NCBI RefSeq assembly: GCF_038003045.1
Contig: NZ_JBBOOK010000001.1
Location: forward strand, 2,418,001-2,482,000
DNA length: 64,000 bases
Reading direction: 5' to 3'
From: Sporosarcina sp. FSL W7-1349
Lineage (GTDB): Bacteria > Bacillota > Bacilli > Bacillales_A > Planococcaceae
The position numbers and the translations under genes were made by a program. The notes beneath the pieces are model-generated. The model was not told where the DNA came from. It made no database searches and worked only from the letters and a program-made list of their open reading frames with translations. Every line of letters starts with the position of its first letter. Within the stretch, counting starts at the first letter, position 1. Shown here piece after piece: positions 32,582 through 41,622 of this stretch.

Positions 32582-33229
32582 TCAGTAATCCAATGGCCTT
32601 CTTGCCATCAGCTGGATCGCTTCCCTAAACGCATCGGCAGCCGCTTGGCAAGAGGACTGACTTCCCGTCAATAACCCGCCGCCAAAATTCGTTTCAGAAG
32701 GCGGTGAGAAAAATTCACAAATCCGGACATCCGCCGCTTTCAAGGCGGCATCCAACCCAACGACCGACTCGATCGGCGGAGCGATCAAATAGGCAAGCGC
32801 CTGCCCTTCCGCCACCCCAGCCGCTTTCGCTAAATAACTTCCACAACTCGAGATGGTATGGGCGTATAAGACATGATTCGGATTATCATTGATCGCTTCA
32901 AAATAAGCGGTGTTTTCAATTGTGATCCGGATGGAATCCAACCCGCTTTTCACTTCTTCAGGAGAAGGTCCTGCGATGATGCCAATGAATTCTCCCGATA
33001 AAGGACCTGAAGGATGGGCTGATCCGGCATAAAAACTTTTTGCATAGACCACTTCAACATCCGATGTCTTCGTCGCCTCATCCGCAGCCGTATAGCCGAC
33101 ATCGTCAATTGTCGTTGTGAAAAGTCCGAGGCTGCGTTGATATGGCTTCAGTTGAAACTGATTGACCAACCCTTCATCCACATTGGGAATGACTTGCATG
33201 GAGAGTAGATCTGCAAAGATTTTTTTCAT
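32582..33229 (-). CDS. eutL: EutL tandem-BMC shell protein
   Basis: 215 residues; AGGAGG is about 10 nt upstream. EutL features: LSMQVIPNVDEGL, LGLFTTTIDDVGYTAADEATK, AKSFYAGSAHPSGPLSGEFIGIIAGP, SSCGSYLAKAAG and the C-terminal FSPPSETNFGGGLLTGSQSSC. It has two circularly permuted BMC domains that form trimeric tiles with a gated pore and an ethanolamine-binding site in characterised relatives. Confidence 0.92.
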   Translation of the reverse strand: MKKIFADLLSMQVIPNVDEGLVNQFQLKPYQRSLGLFTTTIDDVGYTAADEATKTSDVEVVYAKSFYAGSAHPSGPLSGEFIGIIAGPSPEEVKSGLDSIRITIENTAYFEAINDNPNHVLYAHTISSCGSYLAKAAGVAEGQALAYLIAPPIESVVGLDAALKAADVRICEFFSPPSETNFGGGLLTGSQSSCQAAADAFREAIQLMARRPLDY

Positions 33230-33245
33230 GCTGTGCTGCCGCCTC

Positions 33246-34208
33246 CTATCCTTCTTTCTGGACGAGTGAAACGCCGCTCGCCTCGTATTTCAATATTTTC
33301 TGGATGAGCGTCCCGAGATAGGCTCCCGCTTCCACGGGTGGAATGCCTCCCTTATGGATGTTGGACACGACCATCCGATCCGCCTCGATCGTGCCGATAC
33401 GGGGCTTGTAACAGATGTACGCACTTAATGATTCCGCCGATACCAGTCCCGGCCGCTCGCCGATCAAAATGATCACGACGTCCGGTTGCAGGATTTCCCC
33501 GATTTCATCCATCAAGGCAACCCGCCCTTTATCGACATAAAAGGTCGTACCCATCTCAATTCCCAGATTGTTCAGTGACTGTTCCAATGAAAGATAGACA
33601 TCTTCCAAATTCTCCTCCAGCGCCTTCGCACTGAGGCCATTCGAAGCAACCACTTGGACGGTCGGGGCATGCTTGCATTTTTCTTTTACCAATCTCTTGG
33701 AATCATCCGAAAGCCGCCTACCTAAATCGGGGCGCCGGATATACTCCTCTTTGTCCTGCACTCTGGAATGGGTTTGGAAGAAATCGAGACGATTCAAAAT
33801 TTCTTCGGGCACTTCCCCATACACAGCATCCACCGCAGCGGCATGGTCAAATCGGAATTGAAGCCATGTCGACGTTTTGGGTCTTGAGCCCGCGCGTCCT
33901 ACCGCAATCCGGGCAGGCGTTTTTTTCCGCAGGTCTGCCAACTGATCATGGTCTTTCTCCTGCTCACTCGAAGAGTTCTTCGGAAGAGCCTGAGGGCGAT
34001 GGTCCGCCTTGCTTTCACGCACCACCGTATTGTGAAACTTCACACCTCCGGCAGCCGCTTGGTGAGGCCGTTCTTCCGTTGCACGGTTTCCAACCGGGGT
34101 TTCATTGAAAATCTGGACAGGCATCCGGCTTTCCTTCGCCCCTGCTTGATTCGTCTGCAATTTTTCTACAACCATCTTCGTTATCTTCTCAATGAGTTGT
34201 TCGTTCAC
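33246..34208 (-). CDS. eutC: Ethanolamine ammonia-lyase small subunit
   Basis: 320 residues from a GTG start 8 nt after AGGAGG. The N-terminal ~25 residues ([17 protein letters not shown]) form a helix that resembles an encapsulation peptide, followed by a long low-complexity linker (about 30-100). The conserved domain then runs [75 protein letters not shown] and [16 protein letters not shown]. EutBC binds adenosylcobalamin and splits ethanolamine to acetaldehyde and ammonia. It starts 13 nt after eutB. Confidence 0.92.
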   Translation of the reverse strand: [320 protein letters not shown]

Positions 34209-34220
34209 GGCAACCACCTC

Positions 34221-35585
34221 CTAACGTGTGAAGATCGTCGGGTCTCCCGCACGGGAACTCAGACGACCGTTTTCATAGATCCCCATTTTCTCAAGCCATG
34301 TTACATATTCAGGCGCAGGCGTCTTCCCAAACGTCTGCAATAGTGTAGCCACATCGTGATAGCTCATGGATTGATAGTTCAACATGACGTCATCGCCCAT
34401 TGGCGTGGCGATGATAAAGTTCACACCTGCTGCGGAAAGCAATACACCTAAATCTTCGATGTCATTCTGATCCGCCTTGATATGATTTGTATAGCAGATG
34501 TCCACTCCCATTGGGATACCGTGCATTTTCCCCATGAAGTGATCTTCCAATCCGGCGCGGATGACTTGCTTATTGTTGTACAAGTATTCCGGACCGATGA
34601 AACCGACGACCGTGTTCACGATATATGGGTCGAAATGGCGGGCAAATCCATAATTCCGGGCTTCCAACGTCATCTGGTCGATACCGAAATGCGCTTCCGC
34701 CGATAATTCGGAGCCTTGCCCCGTCTCGAAATACATCACCTGTGGCCCCGTGCCAGTACCTTGCTTCATAGCCAGATCCCGGGCTTCCGCGATCAACTCC
34801 GCCGAGATGCCGAAGGAGCGATTCGCCTTCTCCGTCCCCGCGATACTTTGGAAGATCATATCAGCCGGAGCACCCTGTTCAACAGCTTTCATTTGAGTCG
34901 TCACATGGGCCAATACACAGTTTTGTGTAGGAATTTCCCATTCCTGAATAAAATCCTTCGTCGCGTGGAGCAGCCGTTTGACACTTTCGACAGAGTCATC
35001 GACCGGATTGATCCCGATCACGGCATCCCCGATCCCGTAAGACAACCCGTCTTTCAGGGAAGCGATCATCCCATCGACATTGTCCGTCGGGTGGTTCGGC
35101 TGGAGACGCGAGGAAAGGGTCCCTTTATGGCCGATTGTTATATTGCAAGTTGTCAGGATTTCAATTTTATTGGCCGCATGGACCAAATCTAGATTGGACA
35201 TCAATTTTGCAACAGCGGCGATCATCTCGGATGTCAGACCTCGACTGATCCGCTTCAGTTCACGGTCGCCGACTTCATTGCTCAGAATGTATTCTCTCAA
35301 CTCTGCGACAGACCAATTTTGAATCTCACCATAAATCTTTTCATTCAAATCTTCCTCTATGATCCGGGAGACCTCATCTGTCTCGGCAGGGACCAAAGGA
35401 TTGTTGCGGATATCGCTCAAAAGGATTTCGCTTAAGACGGTCTTGGCAGCGATGCGCTCTTGGACCGTTTCGGCCGCAACACCCGCGAGTCGATCACCCG
35501 ACTTTTCTTCGTTGGCTTTCGCCATCACTTCTTTCAAGTCGGCAAATTGATATTGGACTCCGCCTAACGCTGTTTGTAATTTCAA
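34221..35585 (-). CDS. eutB: Ethanolamine ammonia-lyase large subunit
   Basis: 454 residues, full length. Conserved segments include ANKIEILTTCNITIGHKGTLSSRLQPNHPTDN, GDAVIGINPVDDSVESV, AHVTTQMKAVEQGAPADMIFQSIAGTEKAN and YFETGQGSELSAEAHFG, which line the TIM-barrel active site with the Glu and Asp that hold ethanolamine. It is the catalytic subunit of the AdoCbl-dependent lyase. AGAAGG lies upstream of the ATG, 16 nt after eutA. Confidence 0.95.
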   Translation of the reverse strand: MKLQTALGGVQYQFADLKEVMAKANEEKSGDRLAGVAAETVQERIAAKTVLSEILLSDIRNNPLVPAETDEVSRIIEEDLNEKIYGEIQNWSVAELREYILSNEVGDRELKRISRGLTSEMIAAVAKLMSNLDLVHAANKIEILTTCNITIGHKGTLSSRLQPNHPTDNVDGMIASLKDGLSYGIGDAVIGINPVDDSVESVKRLLHATKDFIQEWEIPTQNCVLAHVTTQMKAVEQGAPADMIFQSIAGTEKANRSFGISAELIAEARDLAMKQGTGTGPQVMYFETGQGSELSAEAHFGIDQMTLEARNYGFARHFDPYIVNTVVGFIGPEYLYNNKQVIRAGLEDHFMGKMHGIPMGVDICYTNHIKADQNDIEDLGVLLSAAGVNFIIATPMGDDVMLNYQSMSYHDVATLLQTFGKTPAPEYVTWLEKMGIYENGRLSSRAGDPTIFTR

Positions 35586-35601
35586 TGGTCAACACCTTCT
35601 T

Positions 35602-37038
35602 TCATGACGAGTGAAATGTTAAAGTCTTCACGACTACCGGAACGACACCCGAATCGAGTGCTCTTCCGATATCTAAATAATCCCCATGTTCAACACGGAT
35701 CTGATCGATACAAACGACGCTCTGCTTGACCTTCATAGCCAACAACGTCTGTCCTAACACCTTGGCGTGATCAGACTGCAAAACCAACACGATCGGCTGA
35801 TCCGGCACAGGCCGTTGCTCCATCGCTTCAGTAACCACCTCTGCCAGTCGCTGAATATCCCGGAAGCCCATATACGGAAGTTCCGAAATATAGAGTGCGA
35901 AATTCTGGCCTTCCATTGTCGCGTCAAACATTTCAATGGCGGTTGTAATGGCCGATGGGAATTCATCCAACCCTCGCTGGAGATCGGAGTTGAATGAATA
36001 ATGATAAACCGGTAAGTTTTTCAACGGCAGCTCATCCGGAGCAACTTGAATGGTAGCGCCGCTGATCTCCGTTGTTTGCGTACCCGCACCGAGGACGGTC
36101 GCCCGCACCGTTTCCACGGGTTCCATCCACTCGAACGCTTGAAGTTCGGCGTTCCGTTGCAGCGCATCTGCCAACAGGATTCCAATGTCATCGTACTTTG
36201 CGGTCGATTCACCCTCCGACTCATGCCGGTACATACATTCCGAAATGCCGCCCGAAAATACGATGACATCAATCGGACTTTTCCAATTCGGCGAATGCCC
36301 AAGCAATAGGGCCTGATCTTGCTCCCGCATCTCGTTTCGAAGCATCCTGGCAAGCGAATCCGCCATGAAGCGAGTGACGAAGGTTACTCCGTCCGATGTA
36401 GAAGAATCACCGATTCCCAGCGTAATTTCGTGTTCATCTAACAGGCGTTGGACGGGGGATGAAATCGATCGGATTTTCCCGTTCTCGAATTCGATCAACC
36501 TGCCGCCGATGTGCATCGTGCACGTCCCAAGCAACTCTTTATCCCGATAAACGGCCACATTGGCTGTGCCGCCGCCGATATCAATATTCGCGATCACTTT
36601 CCTGCTGCGACTGGACTGCTCAAAGGCACCCGAACCTTTGGCCGCAATAATGCCCTCCAGATCCGGTCCGGCCGTGGCGACCAGAAAATCGCCGACCTCT
36701 CCGGATAAGTAATGGAGCATCTCCCGGGCATTTCGCTTCGTCGCCGTCTCCCCTGTGATGATGACCGCCCCAGTTTCAATCTGAGCGGGCTCGATGCCGG
36801 CTTCTATGTACTGCGAGCGGATAATCTTCTCCACTCCCACCACATCAATCGTGACAGGATCGGCTAAGGGTGTTCGGAAAATCGGGCTTTTATATAGCAC
36901 TTCTTTGTCCGTAATTTCAATCCGGGGCACATGTGTCGTCCCCGCTACGTTCATTAAAGAAAAACGGCTAATAATAAGTTTGGTCGTGCTCGTACCAATA
37001 TCAATTCCTGCGCTGATCATCGTTTCCTTTTTTCGCAT
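35602..37038 (-). CDS. eutA: Ethanolamine ammonia-lyase reactivating factor
   Basis: 478 residues from ATG 37038 (MRKKETMI), with GGGAGG 8 nt upstream. Actin-like ATPase features: the phosphate-1 loop AGIDIGTSTTKLIISRFSL, VITGETATKRNA, KVIANIDIGGGTANVAVYRDKEL as phosphate-2, and VIVFSGGISECMY. It removes damaged cobalamin from EutBC using ATP. It is the first gene after the leader hairpin at 37097-37150, so it heads the eutABCLEM... transcript. Confidence 0.93.
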   Translation of the reverse strand: MRKKETMISAGIDIGTSTTKLIISRFSLMNVAGTTHVPRIEITDKEVLYKSPIFRTPLADPVTIDVVGVEKIIRSQYIEAGIEPAQIETGAVIITGETATKRNAREMLHYLSGEVGDFLVATAGPDLEGIIAAKGSGAFEQSSRSRKVIANIDIGGGTANVAVYRDKELLGTCTMHIGGRLIEFENGKIRSISSPVQRLLDEHEITLGIGDSSTSDGVTFVTRFMADSLARMLRNEMREQDQALLLGHSPNWKSPIDVIVFSGGISECMYRHESEGESTAKYDDIGILLADALQRNAELQAFEWMEPVETVRATVLGAGTQTTEISGATIQVAPDELPLKNLPVYHYSFNSDLQRGLDEFPSAITTAIEMFDATMEGQNFALYISELPYMGFRDIQRLAEVVTEAMEQRPVPDQPIVLVLQSDHAKVLGQTLLAMKVKQSVVCIDQIRVEHGDYLDIGRALDSGVVPVVVKTLTFHSS

Positions 37039-37096
37039 GCAGACACCTCCCTCCCCCACGGAAAGTTCGAATGTTGATTTGGAATGAAAACTAAAG

Positions 37097-37150
37097 AAAA
37101 AAAGGCGCCTTTACAAGCCCAAAGAATTCTCTTCGAGTTGTAAAGGCGCC
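37097..37150 (-). terminator. Strong leader terminator upstream of eutA, candidate ANTAR (EutV) target
   Basis: GGCGCCTTTACAA (37104-37116) pairs perfectly with TTGTAAAGGCGCC (37138-37150), with a loop of 21 nt. On the minus strand it is followed by TTTTTTTCTTTAG. It lies between eutP and eutA, so it would block the main operon unless relieved. EutV-type ANTAR regulators bind paired hairpins that overlap terminators before eut genes. A short upstream hairpin (CATGT-GCAT-ACATG, about 37157-37172) could be the first of the pair, though its loop is shorter than usual. Confidence 0.7.
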
Positions 37151-37222
37151 ATTGCCTCATGTATGCACATGTACTATTCGATACTTCTACTATAGCAAGA
37201 ACTTTCCCACGTGTAAAGAAAG

Positions 37223-37720
37223 TCAGATGAACAGCAGACGATCGTCGTCCATCGCTTCTACGTATGCTTTCATGGAAGCCTGATCATTCAGTTTCACCAA
37301 TTCCTGAATATGAGCAATTCCCACTCCTTGAACGGCAGACGTCAATACAATGGGGCCTCCCTGTACGACGACGGAACGAAGAAAATTCAATGACCGCTCG
37401 ATGTCAGCCTCCGGATGATCGCATTTCGTGATTACCCCAATCGGCAATTTGGAAATCCCGGTACTGAAGCCCGGCGGGAAAATCAACTTCCCGCTCGTCG
37501 CATCCTGCAAATAACAAACATGCGTCACTTCCAACGAAGTCGCCATAATATTTTTATAAAATAAAGGATTCTCGGTATATTCGCCAGGCGTATCCACTAT
37601 CCAGTCATAGTAAATCAATGTTTGTGTTTTAACCGCATCCACTTGTTTCCCTAACAGCGCATTGGTCAACGTGGACTTGCCCGCTCCGATCGCCCCGATC
37701 AACATAACCCGGTTTTTCAT
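37223..37720 (-). CDS. eutP: EutP/PduV family P-loop protein
   Basis: 165 residues from ATG 37720, 8 nt after AAGGATG. P-loop GAIGAGKSTLTNAL (residues 8-21), DTPGEYTENP near 46 as the switch, and VITKCDHPEAD near 104 as the NKxD-like base motif, all small-GTPase features. EutP relatives have been linked to acetate kinase-like activity or shell assembly. It starts 14 nt after eutS and precedes the leader terminator of eutA. Confidence 0.9.
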   Translation of the reverse strand: MKNRVMLIGAIGAGKSTLTNALLGKQVDAVKTQTLIYYDWIVDTPGEYTENPLFYKNIMATSLEVTHVCYLQDATSGKLIFPPGFSTGISKLPIGVITKCDHPEADIERSLNFLRSVVVQGGPIVLTSAVQGVGIAHIQELVKLNDQASMKAYVEAMDDDRLLFI

Positions 37721-37733
37721 GTCACACACATCC

Positions 37734-38075
37734 TTATGACTTCGTAATGGGGGATGGCGTATATCCTAACATCTCCGACAAAAATCGGTTGATTTCATTC
37801 ATGGCCATATCCACTTCCGAAACACTTCCGACAATGACGAGACTTCCCGTGAACCGATCCAAGAAACCGATTGATACATTCGCCGATTTTGTAGCTAAAT
37901 CCCCCGCAATGATGACGGTCTCGCTCGGTGTACATGTCATAATTCCCAATGCTCCCGCCTGTTGAATGCCCAGTTTCTGAAACATATCGGGATCAGGGTT
38001 TGCAATTAAATGACTTAGCGTAATCTGTTTACCTGGTACAAATTCTTGGATAAATCGTTGTTTTTCCTCTTTCAT
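37734..38075 (-). CDS. eutS: EutS BMC shell protein
   Basis: 113 residues. The sequence follows E. coli EutS closely: RFIQEFVPGKQITLSHLIA, GALGIMTCTPSETVIIAGDLATK, IGFLDRFTGSLVIVGSV and a C-terminal PITKS. EutS forms bent hexamers placed at shell edges. A GGAGGAGG-type site precedes the ATG. It follows eutH by 30 nt. Confidence 0.93.
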   Translation of the reverse strand: MKEEKQRFIQEFVPGKQITLSHLIANPDPDMFQKLGIQQAGALGIMTCTPSETVIIAGDLATKSANVSIGFLDRFTGSLVIVGSVSEVDMAMNEINRFLSEMLGYTPSPITKS

Positions 38076-38105
38076 GTTGCCTCCTCCTTCCTTCGCAGCA
38101 CATGC

Positions 38106-39410
38106 TTACGAATTCGCCGGGACGGACTCTTTTACTTCCTCTTCCAGTTTCTCTGCCTGCTCTGGCGCGGTTGGTGCATTTTCCAAATACTCGCCCGGCT
38201 TGATCGTACCATCCGCACGGTCTTTTTCCTCCAATTTACGGGCTGTCGGAACGGAAATCCAATAGGCGATCGCAATCGCTATGATTCCCGCAGAAAACTT
38301 ACCAAGCATGACCGGCAAGATGATAGTCGGTTGGAAGTTTGCCGTGAATGAAAGATGGTCCCCTAGCAAGAATGCCGAACAAACACCGAATGCAATGTTG
38401 ATGACCTTATCTTTCGGCGGCATATAGCGGATGAGAGAGAACATCGCTAAGATATTAGCCATCGTAGCTAAGATACCAGCACTTCCCACTGAGGAAAGAC
38501 CGAGCTTGCGCCCTCCTGCCTCCAATGGTTTCGCAGCGTATTTCCGTAGCAAGTATACCATCGGAAACGCTCCTGCCAGCATGATTCCGATATAACCGGC
38601 TGTTTCCAGCGCGCGGAATTGATCCTTCTCATCCGCCATGATCGGGTCGAAGCCCCATGCTCCGAATACCGTACTGAATACGCCTGTAAAAATTTCAACA
38701 ATGGAGAAGACCAAGACCAACTTGATGGCCGCATCCATCACTCGACCAAATAACATGAAGCCGGCGATCATGCCGCGCGGGAAGAATTTAAGCCCCGCGG
38801 CAATCAATATGACAAAGATGAAGAGCGGCAACAGATTAATCAGAATCTGTCCATAACTTATGACAAATTCATATGTAGAATCTGATGTCGTACTAATGAC
38901 ATCCCGGACATCGGTATTAAATAAAACAATTAGAACAGATGCAATCAAAGCACCGATCGGAATCGTCAATACACCTGACATGACGCCAAGCGCCATATAT
39001 TTATGGTCCCGTTTATCCAACATAGCAAGTCCCATCGGTATGGAGAATACAATCGTAGCACCCGCCATGAAGCCGACGACCAATGCCATGATCCACCCTT
39101 CATACGATGTCTTCAACGCGTCGGCCAATTGATAGCCACCCATGTCGGACGCCAGAATGGTCGTCGCTGCAATAGCCGGGTCCGCGCCGATCTTATCAAA
39201 AATAGGACCGATGAATTTACTGATGAACCATGTTAAATACGGAATGGATGCCATGATTCCGGCTGCGGGTACGAAAATATGACCGACAGCGTGGAGACCG
39301 GACATGAATTCTTTTCCCAACCCATCTTCTGGGTTCTTGATGGCAGCAAAAGCGCCTACGACAGCACAAGCCATAATTATATACACTATTACTGTACCGA
39401 TCATTTCCAT
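38106..39410 (-). CDS. eutH: Ethanolamine transporter
   Basis: 434 residues with about 11 hydrophobic segments; GAGGGGG lies about 8-9 nt before the ATG. EutH signatures: FIVYIIMACAVVGAFAAI at the start (visible as VIVYIIMACAVVGA), SGLHAVGHIFVPAAGIMASIPYL, ILASDMGGYQLADALK and FGVCSAFLLGDHLSFTANFQP. It mediates ethanolamine uptake at low concentration or low pH. The hydrophilic C-terminal tail (about 25 residues, Glu-rich) is cytosolic. It is preceded by a leader hairpin that may be ANTAR-controlled. Confidence 0.92.
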   Translation of the reverse strand: MEMIGTVIVYIIMACAVVGAFAAIKNPEDGLGKEFMSGLHAVGHIFVPAAGIMASIPYLTWFISKFIGPIFDKIGADPAIAATTILASDMGGYQLADALKTSYEGWIMALVVGFMAGATIVFSIPMGLAMLDKRDHKYMALGVMSGVLTIPIGALIASVLIVLFNTDVRDVISTTSDSTYEFVISYGQILINLLPLFIFVILIAAGLKFFPRGMIAGFMLFGRVMDAAIKLVLVFSIVEIFTGVFSTVFGAWGFDPIMADEKDQFRALETAGYIGIMLAGAFPMVYLLRKYAAKPLEAGGRKLGLSSVGSAGILATMANILAMFSLIRYMPPKDKVINIAFGVCSAFLLGDHLSFTANFQPTIILPVMLGKFSAGIIAIAIAYWISVPTARKLEEKDRADGTIKPGEYLENAPTAPEQAEKLEEEVKESVPANS

Positions 39411-39480
39411 AGTAGAGTTCCCCCTCTAAATTTCATTTTCAAAAACGTGGCTTGCAATCTTTGAAAATGTCCCCCTCTCC

Positions 39481-39523
39481 AAAAACAAAAAGACGCCTAA
39501 AGAAAAGTCTCTTTAAGCGCCTT
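39481..39523 (-). terminator. Terminator between eutV and eutH, candidate second ANTAR target
   Basis: AGACGCCTAAAGA (39491-39503) pairs, with one bulge/mismatch, with TCTTTAAGCGCCT (39510-39522). GTCTTTTTGTTTTT follows on the minus strand. The stem shares the GGCGC core with the eutA leader terminator. It either ends the eutWV transcript or is relieved by EutV to let eutHSP be read. Confidence 0.65.
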
Positions 39524-39536
39524 TGCTTGTTTATAT

Positions 39537-40106
39537 TTACTTGTATGTTGAAATGATCTCATTGGCAAGCGACTCCATTGTCATTTGCCGAGACATGCTA
39601 GTATCTCTCATTTTCTTGAATGCGGCGGATTCCGTCAACTGTTCCGCCTCCATCAATATACCTTTCGCCCGTTCAATCAATTTCCGTCTTTCGACTTCTC
39701 GTTTTGCCGTATTGATTTCCTCTTTCAGTCGCTTCGTCTTAGCGGACTGATGCAAGGCGATTTCAACTGCGGGTATCAAATTCGCTTCCGCAATCGGTTT
39801 GACGAGATAGCCTACGACATTATCCAATTGGGCTTTTTCTATAAATTCCTTTTGGCTATACGCCGTGATGATCAAAATAGGCAAATCCAACTGTTTTCCG
39901 ATAATCTGGCTTGCCTGCAATCCATTGATCTTCGGCATCTTAATATCCATCAGGATCAAATCAGGTTTATGCTGAAATGCGAGCTCAATTGCCCGATCTC
40001 CGTCTCCTGCTTCGGCCACCACTTCGTAACCGGCATCCTCCAGCATCATCCGAATATCCATCCGGATGAGAGATTCATCTTCAGCTATCAGTATTCTCTT
40101 TCTCAT
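39537..40106 (-). CDS. eutV: ANTAR-domain response regulator EutV
   Basis: 189 residues. The receiver domain has acidic pocket AEDE (residues 8-11), phospho-acceptor Asp54 in DLILMD and the Lys in YLVKPIAEA. The C-terminal ANTAR domain runs from about 128 (EVERRKLIERAKGILMEAEQLTESAAFKKMRDTSM...LANEII). Phosphorylated EutV binds RNA hairpins in eut leaders and prevents termination. It overlaps eutW by 26 nt, its cognate kinase. Likely targets are the hairpins before eutH and eutA. Confidence 0.93.
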   Translation of the reverse strand: MRKRILIAEDESLIRMDIRMMLEDAGYEVVAEAGDGDRAIELAFQHKPDLILMDIKMPKINGLQASQIIGKQLDLPILIITAYSQKEFIEKAQLDNVVGYLVKPIAEANLIPAVEIALHQSAKTKRLKEEINTAKREVERRKLIERAKGILMEAEQLTESAAFKKMRDTSMSRQMTMESLANEIISTYK

Positions 40107-41538
40107 AATAAATAATAACCTCCGGACTTACTGGAAACGTGATGATCGCATGTGTTCCGATCTCTTCCGGCACATAATCGAACTTCCCGTTCAAGTCGTT
40201 GACGACCAAATTGTTGACAATATCCAAACCAAGTGATGCTTTCCGCTCTCCGATTCCGACGCCGTTGTCGATAATATGGAGTTCCAAGCATTCCTCTTTT
40301 GAAAAGAAATTGACAATAATTTCGCCCGGCACATCTTCAGGGAACGCATGCTTCAATGAGTTTTGAACTAGCTCATTTACAATGAGAGCTATTGAAACCG
40401 CTTTCCGTGATGATGTTAATATTGTATTGCCATTTGAACGAATAATCAAGTCCACTTTTTTTGGAAGTCCGCTTAATACCATGGCAGAACAGACTTTTTT
40501 CGTCAGATCGATTATGTTTATATCGTCGTCTTCCGCGTTTTCATTCGCTAGAATCATTTCATACACAGAGGATATGCTAAAAATCCGATTTAATGTATCT
40601 TCGAAATAGGGCCGGCTATCCTCCGGAACCCCTTTCCGCATTTGCAGCCTCAGCAAACTGGCGACGGTCTGTAGATTATTTTTCACACGATGATGCACTT
40701 CCTGGATCGCTACCGATTTCATCATCAGCTCTTTTTCCTTCATGCGCAGTTCCGTCAAGTCCTGGATGATAAGCAAGGTGCCTTTCGTCTTGTTTTTCTG
40801 CCGCAACCTAACTTTTTTGACGACAAGATTTTTTTGGTCCAACGTCAGTTCAAAAACGAAAACATCGTCTTTTTGCTCATAGACCGGTTTTACAAAAGGC
40901 ATCAGCTGCACAATGTTTTTATTCAAAATCTGCTCTGTCCTGCTCATTTCCATCACGAATTTGACGCCCACCGGATTCGCATAGATCAGCCGGTTTTCAT
41001 TATCCGTCAGAAGGAAAATTTCCATCAACAAGTCAGAGACTATCGGCATTTCGCTACTACTTTTTCCGCCCATCACATAATCGATCGGCTCTTGACCGAG
41101 TGAAAGTCTCCGCAAATCATAAGGGGGGGCTACCGGAGAGTCGACTTCCCTCTCTTGAATCAGCACGCCGATCACTTGATGCGAAGCATTCTTAATGGGG
41201 ACAACGCTTTGCTCGACGGACTTGCCCTCTTGCGTGACTGCACGGCGAATGACCGATTTCTGCCCTTTCCGGTAGCTGTAAAAGACACCCGGCTCAAAGG
41301 AATCAAAAACGATTTTCCCCACTACCGAATTTTCATAGACCGAATCCACCGTCTTCGGAAAAGCCTCTGCCACTACGATCGCATGCTCATTGTCTTTCAT
41401 CTTACAATCAATGAACATATAAGCTTCGGATAAATCAGCATATAATTGCAGAGTAGAGGCAATGTTTTTCAGTATTTCGATATCATCGGCCTGTAAATCA
41501 GTATATAAATCACATAATTTCTCCAACATTATTGTCAC
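40081..41538 (-). CDS. eutW: Sensor histidine kinase EutW
   Basis: 485 residues from GTG 41538, with AGGGAG 5 nt upstream; an ATG three codons later is also possible. Domains: an N-terminal GAF-like/PocR-like sensor region (about 1-130), a PAS domain (about 165-270, LMEIFLLTDNENRLIYANPVG), and a HisKA_2-type dimerisation segment with EVHHRVKNNLQTVASLLRLQ containing the phospho-acceptor His. The HATPase domain (about 370-480) has LVQNSLKHAFPED and IIDNGVGIGE. It has no membrane segments, so it is a cytosolic sensor, with ethanolamine the signal in characterised EutW. Paired with eutV. Confidence 0.9.
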   Translation of the reverse strand: MTIMLEKLCDLYTDLQADDIEILKNIASTLQLYADLSEAYMFIDCKMKDNEHAIVVAEAFPKTVDSVYENSVVGKIVFDSFEPGVFYSYRKGQKSVIRRAVTQEGKSVEQSVVPIKNASHQVIGVLIQEREVDSPVAPPYDLRRLSLGQEPIDYVMGGKSSSEMPIVSDLLMEIFLLTDNENRLIYANPVGVKFVMEMSRTEQILNKNIVQLMPFVKPVYEQKDDVFVFELTLDQKNLVVKKVRLRQKNKTKGTLLIIQDLTELRMKEKELMMKSVAIQEVHHRVKNNLQTVASLLRLQMRKGVPEDSRPYFEDTLNRIFSISSVYEMILANENAEDDDINIIDLTKKVCSAMVLSGLPKKVDLIIRSNGNTILTSSRKAVSIALIVNELVQNSLKHAFPEDVPGEIIVNFFSKEECLELHIIDNGVGIGERKASLGLDIVNNLVVNDLNGKFDYVPEEIGTHAIITFPVSPEVIIYYEKENTDS

Positions 41539-41584
41539 TTTAACTCCCTTTTGTCGGAATTGTCAGAAATAAGTAGTTTGTTAA

Positions 41585-41613
41585 ATTATACATAACCCAG
41601 TCGGACAGGTCAA
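41585..41613 (-). promoter_or_regulatory. SigA-type promoter of eutWV
   Basis: On the minus strand: TTGACC (41613-41608), 17-nt spacer, perfect-match TATAAT (41590-41585), 47 nt before the eutW start codon. Confidence 0.8.
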
Positions 41614-41622
41614 TACGTTTTG

